NCBI GenBank assembly: GCA_049437325.1
Contig: JBMTIM010000008.1
Span: 12,506 to 76,505 of the forward strand
Direction: 5' to 3'
Source: UBA11606 sp049437325
Lineage (GTDB): Bacteria > Actinomycetota > Acidimicrobiia > Acidimicrobiales > Aldehydirespiratoraceae
Length of the DNA: 64,000 nt
The notes below the pieces were generated by a model. It was not told the DNA's origin. It made no database searches and worked only from the letters and a program-made list of their open reading frames with translations. Of this stretch, positions 24,321-33,155 are shown one piece after another (within the stretch, counting starts at the first letter, position 1; the number at the start of each line of letters is the position of its first letter). Both the position numbers and the translations under genes were made by a program.

Positions 24321-27035
24321 GTGCCCGATGACCTCGAGCTTCTCGACTCTGCGATCAGACGCGACATCCGGCGCCTGGGTGGCCAACTGGGCGAGGCGTT
24401 GGTCCGCCAGGTCGGTCCGGATCTGCTCGAACAAGTCGAAGAGATCCGAGCCTTGGCCCGTGCCCTCCGGCACGGCGACGACCACGTTGGCGATGCGCTC
24501 ACCGACTCGCTTCGCAACACGCCGGTCGTTCGTGCGATCGAGCTCGTTCGGGCCTTCACGACGTACTTCCACCTGGCCAACACCGCAGAGCAAGTCCACC
24601 GCATCGACGACTTGGCCGAGAATCGCACGGCGCGCTCCCAACGCTTCGCCGAGACCGTCAACCGCCTGGTAGCAGACGGTTTCGGGCCGAAGGAGATTGC
24701 GGCGGTGGCCAACCGCGTCCAGCTCTACCCGGTATTCACGGCCCATCCGACCGAAGCCTCGCGCCGCAGCATCCTCGACAAACTCGCGGAGATCGCAACG
24801 CTCATCGAGCAGCGTGAGACCGAACGAGAGGCATCGGTGGTCGCGCGCATCGATCGACGGGTTGACGAGCTCCTCGACACGATCTGGCAGACCGACGAAC
24901 TCCGACGGGAGAAACCCGATCCTGTCGACGAAGCCCGGTCCATCCTCTACTTCCTCGGCGAAATGCTCGAGGCCGGCGTACCCGAGCTCTTGGACGACAT
25001 CGATGCAGCACTGATGGCGCACGGTTACGAGCTCGAACCGCAGAGTCAACCTGTGCGCTTCGGCTCTTGGGTCGGGGGCGATCGCGACGGCAACCCGAAC
25101 GTGACCGCCGAAACGACGTGCGACGTCCTTGCGTTCCAACGAGCACGAGCGCTACGGCTCTTGATCAGCGAGATCGAAGGCCTGTCTGCCGAACTCAGTG
25201 TTTCCACCGCCGTGCGTGGGATCTCCGACGAACTTCAGGCGCAGCTCGATGCCGACGACGAAGCGTTCCCCGAGGTTCGCGAGCGTTTTCGGGCACTCTC
25301 TGCCGGAGAGCCGTACCGTCAGCGTCTCTCGGTGATGCACGAGCGACTGCGGTCCGCTGCCGAACATCCACCCGGCCCTCAGGCCTACACCCGACCCGAC
25401 GAACTCGCCGACGACCTCGGCATCATCGCTCGCTCGCTCGAGGCTGGAGGCGGAGAACTTCTCTCCCGAGGGCGCGTGGCGCGCGTGCGCCGCCTCGTCG
25501 GCCTGATCGGCTTCCACCTCGCAACCCTCGACATCCGTCAACACAGTGATGCGCACCATGCGGCACTGGCCCGACTGTTCGCAGCAATCGGCACCGACTA
25601 CGCATCGCTCGACAGATCCAGCCGAGCCGCGCTGCTCGACGAGGAATTGGCGTCACCCCGTCCGCTTGCAGCACCCCAGATGGGCGACCCCGACGAGACC
25701 CGGCTGCTCTTCGAAGTCATGCGCGAACGCATGGATCTCTTCGGCGACAACATCATCGAGAGTTACATCATCTCCATGACCCAAGGCGTCGACGACATCC
25801 TCGCGCCGGCAGTGCTTGCTCGCGACGTCGGCCTCGTCGACCTGTCGGCCGGTGTCGCACGTCTGGGGTTCGTTCCACTCTTCGAGACCATCGACGACCT
25901 TCGGGCGGTCGGTGGCGTGCTTCGCCAATTGTTCACGCTGTCGTCCTACCGCACACTCGTTGCGCTGCGCGGCGATGTGCAAGAGGTGATGGTCGGTTAC
26001 AGCGACTCGAACAAGGACGGCGGTATCACGACGTCGCAGTGGGAGATCCACAAGGCACTCCGCACGATCGCCGACATCAGTGACGAGTTCGGTATCGCCA
26101 TCACCGTCTTTCACGGACGCGGCGGTACGGTCGGCCGCGGAGGTGGACCAACCCACGCCTCGATTCTTTCCCAGCCGGCTGGCGCTGTTCGAGGGGCAGT
26201 GAAGATCACCGAGCAGGGTGAGGTCATCGCCGACAAGTACGGACTTCCCGAAATCGCCAATCGGAATCTCGACCTTGCCTTCTCTGCGGTGGTCGAAGCA
26301 TCGATCGCCCACCGAAAGCCGCGGAGCTCTCCCACCGACGTCGCTCGCTGGAACGAGGTCATGGAGACGATGTCGAACGCCGCATTCGACCGCTATCGCG
26401 CCTTCGTCGAGCAGGACGGTCTGGTGGACTACTTCACGACGTCCACGCCGGTCGAGGAGCTCGGGGCGATGAACATCGGCTCGCGGCCCTCTCGACGACA
26501 CGGCAGCAACCAGCTTTCGGATCTTCGCGCCATCCCCTGGGTGTTCGGCTGGACCCAGTCACGCCAGATCATCCCTGGCTGGTTCGGTGTCGGTACAGCC
26601 CTGCGTAGCGCAGTGGATGCCGGACATGGCGATGATCTCTCCCAGATGTACGAGCAGTGGCAGTTCTTCCGCACGTTCATCTCGAATGTGGAGATGACAC
26701 TTGCGAAGACCGACCTGGCAATCGCCCGGCACTATGTGACGAAGCTCGTCACGCCATCGTTGCGTGGGATTTTCGATCAGGTCGTCACCGAACACACCGC
26801 CACGGTCGACCAACTGCACCGACTCACGGGCGGCGTGTTGCTCGACGATTTACCCATCCTGCGACGAACCCTCGCCGTCCGCGACATCTATCTCGACCCG
26901 ATCAACCTCCTCCAGGTCGATCTCCTGGCCAGAAGCCGGGCCGGTTCGGCCGACGACGCCGAGCAGGCGCGGTTGCAGCGGGCCCTGCTCTTGACGATCA
27001 ACGGGGTGGCGGCAGGACTTCGCAACACTGGTTGA
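24321..27035 (+). CDS. ppc: Phosphoenolpyruvate carboxylase
   Basis: 904 residues. Converts PEP and bicarbonate to oxaloacetate, replenishing the TCA cycle. All hallmark motifs are intact: VFTAHPTEASRRSIL (catalytic His), GGDRDGNPNV, MVGYSDSNKDGG, FHGRGGTVGRGGGPT (second catalytic His and glycine loop) and GSRPSRR. Length fits bacterial PEPC. The C-terminus ends ...LLTINGVAAGLRNTG, matching the conserved end that contributes to the active site. The convergent crotonase gene ends 5 bases later. Confidence 0.97.
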   Translation: MPDDLELLDSAIRRDIRRLGGQLGEALVRQVGPDLLEQVEEIRALARALRHGDDHVGDALTDSLRNTPVVRAIELVRAFTTYFHLANTAEQVHRIDDLAENRTARSQRFAETVNRLVADGFGPKEIAAVANRVQLYPVFTAHPTEASRRSILDKLAEIATLIEQRETEREASVVARIDRRVDELLDTIWQTDELRREKPDPVDEARSILYFLGEMLEAGVPELLDDIDAALMAHGYELEPQSQPVRFGSWVGGDRDGNPNVTAETTCDVLAFQRARALRLLISEIEGLSAELSVSTAVRGISDELQAQLDADDEAFPEVRERFRALSAGEPYRQRLSVMHERLRSAAEHPPGPQAYTRPDELADDLGIIARSLEAGGGELLSRGRVARVRRLVGLIGFHLATLDIRQHSDAHHAALARLFAAIGTDYASLDRSSRAALLDEELASPRPLAAPQMGDPDETRLLFEVMRERMDLFGDNIIESYIISMTQGVDDILAPAVLARDVGLVDLSAGVARLGFVPLFETIDDLRAVGGVLRQLFTLSSYRTLVALRGDVQEVMVGYSDSNKDGGITTSQWEIHKALRTIADISDEFGIAITVFHGRGGTVGRGGGPTHASILSQPAGAVRGAVKITEQGEVIADKYGLPEIANRNLDLAFSAVVEASIAHRKPRSSPTDVARWNEVMETMSNAAFDRYRAFVEQDGLVDYFTTSTPVEELGAMNIGSRPSRRHGSNQLSDLRAIPWVFGWTQSRQIIPGWFGVGTALRSAVDAGHGDDLSQMYEQWQFFRTFISNVEMTLAKTDLAIARHYVTKLVTPSLRGIFDQVVTEHTATVDQLHRLTGGVLLDDLPILRRTLAVRDIYLDPINLLQVDLLARSRAGSADDAEQARLQRALLLTINGVAAGLRNTG

Positions 27036-27040
27036 GCACG

Positions 27041-27841
27041 TCACTTCCGCTGGAAGTTCGGGGCGCGTTTCTCGGTGAATGCGCGGGGGCCTTCTTTGGC
27101 ATCCTCGGAACGCATGACCTCGTCCGCGTAGTGGGGCTCATGGGCCCACGCCTCCGCCTCGGTCATCCCAGATGTCTCGTGCATGGTTCGAAGGACCGCT
27201 TCGACGGCGAGTGGACCATTCGACGCGACGATCTGCGCGACCTCCATCGCATGGTCGAATGCAGTCCCGTCGGGCACGATCCGACTGATCAGGCCCATCG
27301 CCTTCGCCTCGGTGGCGGTGATGTGTTTTCCGGTGAGGAGGATGTCGGCTGCTTCCGCATACCCGATCTGGCGTGGAAGCCGGACCGGTGACCCACCCCC
27401 CGGATACAGCGACCAGCGGACTTCCGACACCCCGAACGTGGCCGACTCAGCTGCAACCCGGATGTCGGTACCCTGGAGAATCTCGGTACCACCGGCAATC
27501 GCCACCCCTTCGACGGCGGCGATGATCGGCTTCGTCGGACGATAGGTCTTGGTCAGGCCTTCATAGATCCAGGCTGCTCCGTGCTCGGCCATTGCACCGG
27601 CGACATCCCAGTCGTCCCTATCGTCACTGTCACCGGCAAGGCTCCTGAGATCCATTCCCGCACTGAAGTCACCACCGGCACCTGTCAAGACGATGCACCT
27701 GATGGAGTCGTCGCTGCTCGCCTCTCGCCAGGCATCGCGCATTCGGCCGAACATCGGCAAGGTCATGGCGTTCTTGCGCTGCGGTCGGTTCATGGTGGCG
27801 ATCATCACGTGACCGCGCTGCTCGACGAGAAGATCAGGCAT
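27041..27841 (-). CDS. Enoyl-CoA hydratase/isomerase (crotonase family), second copy
   Basis: 266 residues from ATG 27841. Oxyanion-hole segments GDFSAGMDLRSL (about residues 60-72) and AVEGVAIAGGTEILQGTDIRVAA are clear, followed by GVSEVRWSLYPGGGSPVRLPRQI. The C-terminus (SEDAKEGPRAFTEKRAPNFQRK) parallels that of the copy at 13227-13988, so the two are paralogues with perhaps different acyl-CoA specificity. A -10 hexamer just upstream gives it its own promoter although the flavoprotein gene precedes it on the same strand. Confidence 0.9.
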   Translation of the reverse strand: MPDLLVEQRGHVMIATMNRPQRKNAMTLPMFGRMRDAWREASSDDSIRCIVLTGAGGDFSAGMDLRSLAGDSDDRDDWDVAGAMAEHGAAWIYEGLTKTYRPTKPIIAAVEGVAIAGGTEILQGTDIRVAAESATFGVSEVRWSLYPGGGSPVRLPRQIGYAEAADILLTGKHITATEAKAMGLISRIVPDGTAFDHAMEVAQIVASNGPLAVEAVLRTMHETSGMTEAEAWAHEPHYADEVMRSEDAKEGPRAFTEKRAPNFQRK

Positions 27842-27847
27842 GCATGG

Positions 27848-27853
27848 ACGGTA
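27848..27853 (-). promoter_or_regulatory. -10 hexamer TACCGT for the crotonase gene
   Basis: Minus-strand TACCGT ends 6 bases before ATG 27841, inside the 97-base gap after the flavoprotein gene. Confidence 0.5.
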
Positions 27854-27938
27854 TGCCTCTGCGATGGGCCCTACCAAACGACGTGGGCGTCTCGGGACGA
27901 CCGGGCACAGAGGCCGAACCTCCCTGTGTCGGTGGCCG

Positions 27939-29288
27939 TCACGAGGCTCGAGCCGGCGCCGCCTCACGGCCGTCGACTGGGCCGAAGAACTGCCCAGCCG
28001 CTTTCTGGATGCCATATCCCCACGTCGGGTACGCATGCACCGTTTGCGCCAGACGACCGGTGAAGCCGCCCATGCGCATGAGGAGCGCCACCTCGTTGAT
28101 CATCTCACCAGCTCGGGGCGCCACGATCGTTGCGCCGATGATCCGTCCACCGAAGACGCGACGCGAGACGAGCTTCGGGCCAGCGATCAGCTTGATGAAA
28201 CCCTCCTCGGCGCCGTCGGTGATCGCTCGATCCATCTCGCGCAACGGAAGGTACGCAACCCGGCCACCCATCGCCGCCGCGTCAGCCTCGGTCACCCCGA
28301 TGCGAGCGACCTCGGGTGCCGTGAACGTGACCCAGGGTGTGCGATCGGTCCGGTAGCGACCGCCGTAGCCCTTCCCGAGCGCATTGCTGGCGGCCATGCG
28401 TCCCATCTCGTCAGCAGCATGGGTGAACAACAACGTCCCAGTGACATCTCCAGCCGCGTACACCCCTCGAAGCGAGGTCCGGAGCCGGGCATCGGTTGCA
28501 ATGAACCCGCGGTCGTCGACAGCCACTCCGAGTTCGTCGAGTGCGAGACCCCCGGTGTTGGCAACCCGTCCCACTGCCACCAAGAGCGCCTCGACCTCCA
28601 CCGAGTCGGTCGCCGTGTGCACACGGATTGCGCTGTCGACCCGCTCGACCGACGTCGCCGTTCGCACATCGACACCCAGCGATCCCAGTGCGGACTCGAT
28701 GATCGATGACGCCTCGGCCTCCTCGCGGGGAAGCAGCCGGGTTGACGCCTCGAACAGCGTGACCGAGGTCCCGAGGCGGGCGAATGCCTCAGCCATCTCG
28801 CATCCGACCGGACCCCCACCGATGATTCCAAGTGTCGCAGGCTGCCGATCGAGCGCAAACAGTGTCTCGCTGGTCTGCGCGTCGACGGTGTCGATCCCGG
28901 GGATCGGCGGGAGATACGGGCGCCCACCCGTCGCGATCACGATGCGAGGAGCAGTGATCCGCTGCTGCCCCACGACGACGGTGTCGTGAGTGGCGAGTGA
29001 GGCCCGACCCTCGATGACCTCGATACCCGAGGAGCGAAGGACATCGCTCGTCTCGGTTGCAGCGATGCGCTCGACCGTCGAACGCACGCGCGCCATGGCG
29101 TCCACGAATCCCATGCCGTCGCGAGCAGCACTGAGCAACGTCTTCGACGGAATACAACCGGTGAATGTGCAATCGCCGCCAGGGGGGCCGTCGGTGATCA
29201 GCAACGTGTCGGCGTTGCTCCACTGCCCGGCCCGCGCAGCACCCAGTCCGGCCGCACCCCCACCGATGATGATCAGATCGTGATCCAC
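27939..29288 (-). CDS. Pyridine nucleotide-disulfide oxidoreductase (FAD)
   Basis: 449 residues of the lipoamide dehydrogenase/mercuric reductase class. IIIGGGAAGLGAA binds FAD; CTFTGCIPSKTLL carries the redox-active Cys pair (C-x4-C); IIGGGPVGCEMAEAFARLG binds NAD(P)H; GVYAAGDVTG is the second FAD motif; and HAYPTW near the C-terminus holds the His that activates the thiolate. Substrate could be mycothione, lipoamide or another disulfide; the sequence does not decide. It is not next to 2-oxoacid dehydrogenase genes. Confidence 0.88.
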   Translation of the reverse strand: MDHDLIIIGGGAAGLGAARAGQWSNADTLLITDGPPGGDCTFTGCIPSKTLLSAARDGMGFVDAMARVRSTVERIAATETSDVLRSSGIEVIEGRASLATHDTVVVGQQRITAPRIVIATGGRPYLPPIPGIDTVDAQTSETLFALDRQPATLGIIGGGPVGCEMAEAFARLGTSVTLFEASTRLLPREEAEASSIIESALGSLGVDVRTATSVERVDSAIRVHTATDSVEVEALLVAVGRVANTGGLALDELGVAVDDRGFIATDARLRTSLRGVYAAGDVTGTLLFTHAADEMGRMAASNALGKGYGGRYRTDRTPWVTFTAPEVARIGVTEADAAAMGGRVAYLPLREMDRAITDGAEEGFIKLIAGPKLVSRRVFGGRIIGATIVAPRAGEMINEVALLMRMGGFTGRLAQTVHAYPTWGYGIQKAAGQFFGPVDGREAAPARAS

Positions 29289-29351
29289 AGCCCAGCCACC
29301 AGGTCAAGCCTTTCCGGGACCATGCTGGCAGACCGTGGGTTGACGTGCGTG

Positions 29352-30128
29352 TCAGGCGTCCAGCGCAACACGAAAGTCGTGCACCAGTTCGGCGACACCC
29401 TCAGGCCCAGCACCATCGAGCATCCGCTGGACGATCGCAGAGCCGACAACTGCGCCATCGGCAACCGCGCTGACCTCGACTGCCTGCGCTGGTGTACCAA
29501 CCCCGACACCGACGAGTACCGGCTTCTCGGTGATGGCCTTCACCCGCGCCGCGATCTCGAGGGCCGATGCAGCGAGATCGGCCCGTACACCGGTGATGCC
29601 GAGCAGTCCGACCGCATAGACAAATCCGCCGGCCCGCGCCGCAATCCGAGGCAGACGGTCGTCCGGAGAGGTCGGAGCGGCGAACATCACCGTCTCGACC
29701 GCTGCTTCATCCGCCGCCTGGGTCCACTCGTCGGCTTCCTCGAGCGGGATGTCGGGAAGGATGCAACCACTGACACCCGAGGCACTGAGTTCGTTCATGA
29801 ACCGCTCCCACCCCATTCGGTAGGCAACGTTTGCGTAGGTCATGACCGCCATCGGGACACCGATATCGGCGTCCCGAAGTGTGTCGAGAATCAGTTGAGG
29901 TGTCGTGCCCGACTCGAGCGATCGATCGTTGGCTGCTTGGATCGTGGGACCATCCATCACAGGGTCGCTGAACGGGATACCGATCTCGATTGCGTCGGCA
30001 CCCGCATCGGCCACAGCCATGACGGTCTCGAGCCAGTCATCGCCCAGCCCACCGGTGAGGTACGGCACAAGGCACTTGCCGCCATCGTTGCGACGGGCAC
30101 GCAGTGCCGTCTCGATGGCACCTGTCAC
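29352..30128 (-). CDS. trpA: Tryptophan synthase alpha subunit
   Basis: 258 residues. Cleaves indole-3-glycerol phosphate to indole and G3P. LVPYLTGGLGD, IEIGIPFSDPVMDGPTIQ with the catalytic Glu/Asp region, VSGCILPDIPLEE, GFVYAVGLLGITGVRA and VGVGVGTPAQA are all standard. GTG start at 30128 overlaps the trpB stop (GTGA). Last gene of the ABM-trpC-F-B-A run. Confidence 0.96.
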   Translation of the reverse strand: MTGAIETALRARRNDGGKCLVPYLTGGLGDDWLETVMAVADAGADAIEIGIPFSDPVMDGPTIQAANDRSLESGTTPQLILDTLRDADIGVPMAVMTYANVAYRMGWERFMNELSASGVSGCILPDIPLEEADEWTQAADEAAVETVMFAAPTSPDDRLPRIAARAGGFVYAVGLLGITGVRADLAASALEIAARVKAITEKPVLVGVGVGTPAQAVEVSAVADGAVVGSAIVQRMLDGAGPEGVAELVHDFRVALDA

Positions 30129-31279
30129 TGGAGGATGTCCATCATCTGATTCACATCTTTGTCGCCGCGACCACTGAGGTTGATCAGCACGGACTTGCCT
30201 TGGAATTCGTCTTTCGCCTTTGCGATCCATGCAATGGCGTGGGCCGACTCGAGCGCCGGAATGATCCCCTCCGTGCGCGAGAGGAGTTGGAACGCCTCGA
30301 CGACCTCGGCATCGCTGACCGGTTCGTAGCGGGCCCGTCCGCTGGCTGCGAGATGTGCATGTTCCGGGCCGATACCGGGGTAGTCGAGTCCGGCAGAGAT
30401 CGACTCTGCTTCGAGTACCTGCCCCCACTCGTCCTGCATCAGATAACTCTTCGAGCCGTGCACGATCCCAGGGACCGCTCTCCCGACGGCTGCGCCGCCG
30501 GCCGGCTCGGCCCCGACCAGGACAGCGTCGGTGTCGGCGAAACCGGCGAAAATGCCTGCGGCATTGGACCCGCCACCCACACAGGCGACCACGACGTCGG
30601 GTGCGCCACCGAGAAGCTCCTGGCACTGTTCACGCGCTTCGTCTCCGATGACCCGATGAAATTCGCGCACCATCCAGGGGTAGGGGTGCGGACCCATGAC
30701 CGAGCCGAGGCAGTAGTGGGTGTCTTCTACCGCCGAAACCCAGTACCGCATGGCCTCGTTCACCGCATCTTTGAGTGTCTGTGATCCGCTCTCGGCGGCA
30801 ACAACCTCGGAACCGAGCAGCTTCATCCGGAACACGTTGAGCTTTTGGCGTTCGATGTCGACCGTGCCCATGTAGACCACGCACTCCATGTCGAACAGTG
30901 CCGCCGCGGTTGCTGTGGCGACCCCGTGCTGGCCGGCACCGGTCTCGGCGACGAGCCTCGTCTTTCCCATTCGCTTCGCAAGCAGCGCCTGGCCGAGCAC
31001 GTTGTTGATCTTGTGGCTGCCCGTGTGATTGAGATCTTCCCGCTTGAGCAGGATCCGGCAACCCAGTTCCTCGCTGAGGTTGGCACACTCGGTCAGTGGG
31101 GACGGGCGCCCGGCATACGTCGTCAGGAGATGATCGAGCTCGGACCGAAACGTCGGATCTGCCCATGCCTCACGAAAGGCCTTGTCGAGCTCGATGCACG
31201 CCGGAATGAGCGTCTCAGGGACGTACATCCCCCCAAAGTCGCCGAAGCGACCCGTTGCCGTCGGATCGGTCATGGTCAT
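30125..31279 (-). CDS. trpB: Tryptophan synthase beta subunit
   Basis: 384 residues. PLP enzyme joining indole to serine. HTGSHKINN holds the PLP lysine, ETGAGQHGVATA binds the substrate carboxylate, VACVGGGSNAAG binds the PLP phosphate, and the C-terminal ALESAHAIAW region is intact. Length and N-terminus (GRFGDFGGMYVPETL) match the TrpB1 type that works with TrpA. Overlaps trpF by 4 bases and trpA by 4 bases. Confidence 0.97.
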   Translation of the reverse strand: MTMTDPTATGRFGDFGGMYVPETLIPACIELDKAFREAWADPTFRSELDHLLTTYAGRPSPLTECANLSEELGCRILLKREDLNHTGSHKINNVLGQALLAKRMGKTRLVAETGAGQHGVATATAAALFDMECVVYMGTVDIERQKLNVFRMKLLGSEVVAAESGSQTLKDAVNEAMRYWVSAVEDTHYCLGSVMGPHPYPWMVREFHRVIGDEAREQCQELLGGAPDVVVACVGGGSNAAGIFAGFADTDAVLVGAEPAGGAAVGRAVPGIVHGSKSYLMQDEWGQVLEAESISAGLDYPGIGPEHAHLAASGRARYEPVSDAEVVEAFQLLSRTEGIIPALESAHAIAWIAKAKDEFQGKSVLINLSGRGDKDVNQMMDILQ

Positions 31280-31962
31280 GACAAGAAGTCCTCTTCCCAG
31301 TTGTACGGGCCCTGTGGGGAATACGAGGCGTCATCATCCGCTGGACGCAGTCGCTCGCCGGCCGCTTTTGCGGTGGCGATGAACTCGCGCATCTTGACTG
31401 CGTCCTTGCGTCCTGGCGCCGACTCCACCCCGGTGGCGACGTCCACTCCCCAGGGTTGTACGCGTTCGATGGCATCTTCGACGTTGCCCACATGAAGCCC
31501 TCCGGCCAACAGCACCCGATGCCCTGCAGTCGGCGCGCTTTCGGCGAGGCTCCAGTCGAAGACCTCGCCACTGCCGGGTTCGGCACCGTCGATCATCACG
31601 GCGTCGGCTCCGAAGTCGGCGAGGCGACCGAGTCCGGGATGTCCGGCCGGAAAGGCTTTGATCACGATCGGTATGAGCGAGCGCACGTGGCGGGTCTGCT
31701 CCACAGACTCATTGCCGTGCAGTTGGGCAGCCCGGAGCCCGGCCCGCTGTGTGAGTTCGACGACCCGACCCGGAAGCTCGTCCCGGAAGATCCCGACGGT
31801 CAGCGTCTCCGGTGGGAGCCGGCGAACGATTTCGCGTGCCCGGTCGGGCGCAATCTGTCGAGTGGACCCGTTGACGAAATTGAACCCCAGCGCATCGGCT
31901 CCGAGGGCGACAGCGAGCAGCGCATCTTCCTCGGTCGTCACACCACAGATCTTCACGAACAC
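31276..31962 (-). CDS. trpF: Phosphoribosylanthranilate isomerase
   Basis: 228 residues. VKICGVTTEEDALLAV carries the catalytic Cys, LGFNFVNGSTRQI, LRAAQLHGNE and LLAGGLHVGNV are typical of TrpF, with the catalytic Asp in VMIDGAEPGSG. A short C-terminal tail (YSPQGPYNWEEDFLS) extends beyond the barrel. Many actinobacteria lack a separate trpF and use the dual enzyme PriA, so its presence here suggests that HisA in this window need not be bifunctional. Confidence 0.95.
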   Translation of the reverse strand: MFVKICGVTTEEDALLAVALGADALGFNFVNGSTRQIAPDRAREIVRRLPPETLTVGIFRDELPGRVVELTQRAGLRAAQLHGNESVEQTRHVRSLIPIVIKAFPAGHPGLGRLADFGADAVMIDGAEPGSGEVFDWSLAESAPTAGHRVLLAGGLHVGNVEDAIERVQPWGVDVATGVESAPGRKDAVKMREFIATAKAAGERLRPADDDASYSPQGPYNWEEDFLS

Positions 31963-32023
31963 ATCGATGACGCTACCCGGAGTCAGCAGTCTTGGTATCG
32001 GCTTTCCTCGGCAACTCTCGTGG

Positions 32024-32809
32024 TCAGTCGAGGCCGCGGAGCCGGCGGATCTCCGATGCGGGATCGCTGCTTCTCACCAGCGTCTCACCGACCAGCAAGG
32101 CGTGGTAGCCGGCTCGGGCCAGCGCTGCAGCGTCGCTCGCATCTCGCACACCGGACTCGGCGACTCGGACGACACCGGATGGAATCTGGGGTGCCAAGCG
32201 CACTGCCCGCTGCTGGTCGACCGCAAACGTCACGAGGTCGCGTTGGTTGACCCCGATCAAGTCACCTTCCGCTGTGAGTGCCCGTTCGAGCTCCGCCTCG
32301 TCGTGGATCTCGATGAGGGCATCGAGACCGACTTCGTTGGCGAGCGCACGAAAATCGCGCAGCTCTGCGTCGTCGAGGGCGGCCGCAATCAGGAGCACGC
32401 AGTCAGCCCCCATGAGCCGGGCATCGACCACGTCGCGGGTATCGACGGTGAAGTCTTTGCGGATGACCGGGAGCGAGGTGGCAGTCCGCGCCGCCCGCAG
32501 GTCCGCCACGGAACCACCGAACCACTGTTCATCTGTCAGAACAGAGAGACACGTTGCGCCCCCTCGTTCATAGGTGCTGGCGAGCAAACCCGGGTCGAGG
32601 TCAGCGAACAGATCTCCCTTCGACGGGGAGCGTCTCTTGATCTCGCTGATGATCGCGACTCCCTCGGACGCAGCCGTCAGCGCGGAGCGAAAGCCACGAG
32701 TCGGCTCGAGATGCGCTACGTCCTCGAGAAGCGCATCGAGGATCCGAACGTCGGCCCTTGCCGCTGTTCGATGCGCTTCGAGGATGCGATCGAGGTAGGT
32801 CGCGGGCAG
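32024..32809 (-). CDS. trpC: Indole-3-glycerol phosphate synthase, probable CTG start
   Basis: 261 residues if translation begins at CTG 32809. Conserved N-terminal TrpC sequence (ATYLDRILEAHRTAARAD, FRSALTAASEGVAIISEIKRRSPSKGDL) is present in frame, but no ATG, GTG or TTG lies between the TGA at 32813-32815 (stop of the preceding gene) and TTG 32587. Starting at 32587 would remove the catalytic lysine in EIKRRSPSKG. A GGAAAGGG stretch lies about 10 bases upstream of the CTG. Later motifs VIRKDFTVD, GVNQRDL, VAESGV and LLVGETL are normal. Confidence 0.9.
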   Translation of the reverse strand: MPATYLDRILEAHRTAARADVRILDALLEDVAHLEPTRGFRSALTAASEGVAIISEIKRRSPSKGDLFADLDPGLLASTYERGGATCLSVLTDEQWFGGSVADLRAARTATSLPVIRKDFTVDTRDVVDARLMGADCVLLIAAALDDAELRDFRALANEVGLDALIEIHDEAELERALTAEGDLIGVNQRDLVTFAVDQQRAVRLAPQIPSGVVRVAESGVRDASDAAALARAGYHALLVGETLVRSSDPASEIRRLRGLD

Positions 32810-32812
32810 GGT

Positions 32813-33118
32813 TCAGAGACCCTTTCCGGTGGCGGGGGTGAGACTGATCAGCTCAGGTGCACCGCCGAGGAGGTCGACGATCGCAGTCTGAAACGCCTTC
32901 ATGGCCTCGGTGCCGCCGTGGAGCTTCAGCGAATCGACATCTCGGTAGAGCTCGTAGATGTAGGCGACGTTGTCGTCTTTGCGATCGAAGTGAAGGATGT
33001 AGATCTCGGTTCCCTCCTCCTGCGCCACCTGGGCATTCATGGCGTCGTACGCAGTCAGAAAGGCTTCGCGGGCGCCTTCTTTCAGCGGAAGTTTGGCAAT
33101 CATCGCAGTTTTCGACAT
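32813..33118 (-). CDS. ABM-domain (YgiN-like) putative monooxygenase
   Basis: 101 residues. Ferredoxin-like dimeric alpha-beta barrel: KTAMIAKLPLKEGAREAFLTAYDAM, GTEIYILHFDRKDDNVAYIYELYRDVDSLKLHGGTEAMKAF. This is the antibiotic biosynthesis monooxygenase (ABM) fold; enzymes of this group oxidise quinols or handle small aromatics, but no catalytic residue is definitive. It leads the trpC-F-B-A run with its stop 3 bases before the trpC start, so it probably belongs to the operon. Confidence 0.82.
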   Translation of the reverse strand: MSKTAMIAKLPLKEGAREAFLTAYDAMNAQVAQEEGTEIYILHFDRKDDNVAYIYELYRDVDSLKLHGGTEAMKAFQTAIVDLLGGAPELISLTPATGKGL

Positions 33119-33124
33119 GGTCGA

Positions 33125-33130
33125 AGGGTA
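33125..33130 (-). promoter_or_regulatory. -10 hexamer TACCCT heading the ABM-trpCFBA operon
   Basis: Minus-strand TACCCT ends 6 bases before ATG 33118. Leaderless start leaves no room for a trp leader peptide or attenuator. Confidence 0.5.
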
Positions 33131-33155
33131 GGGGTCGGCGTACCGAACGCGCGAA

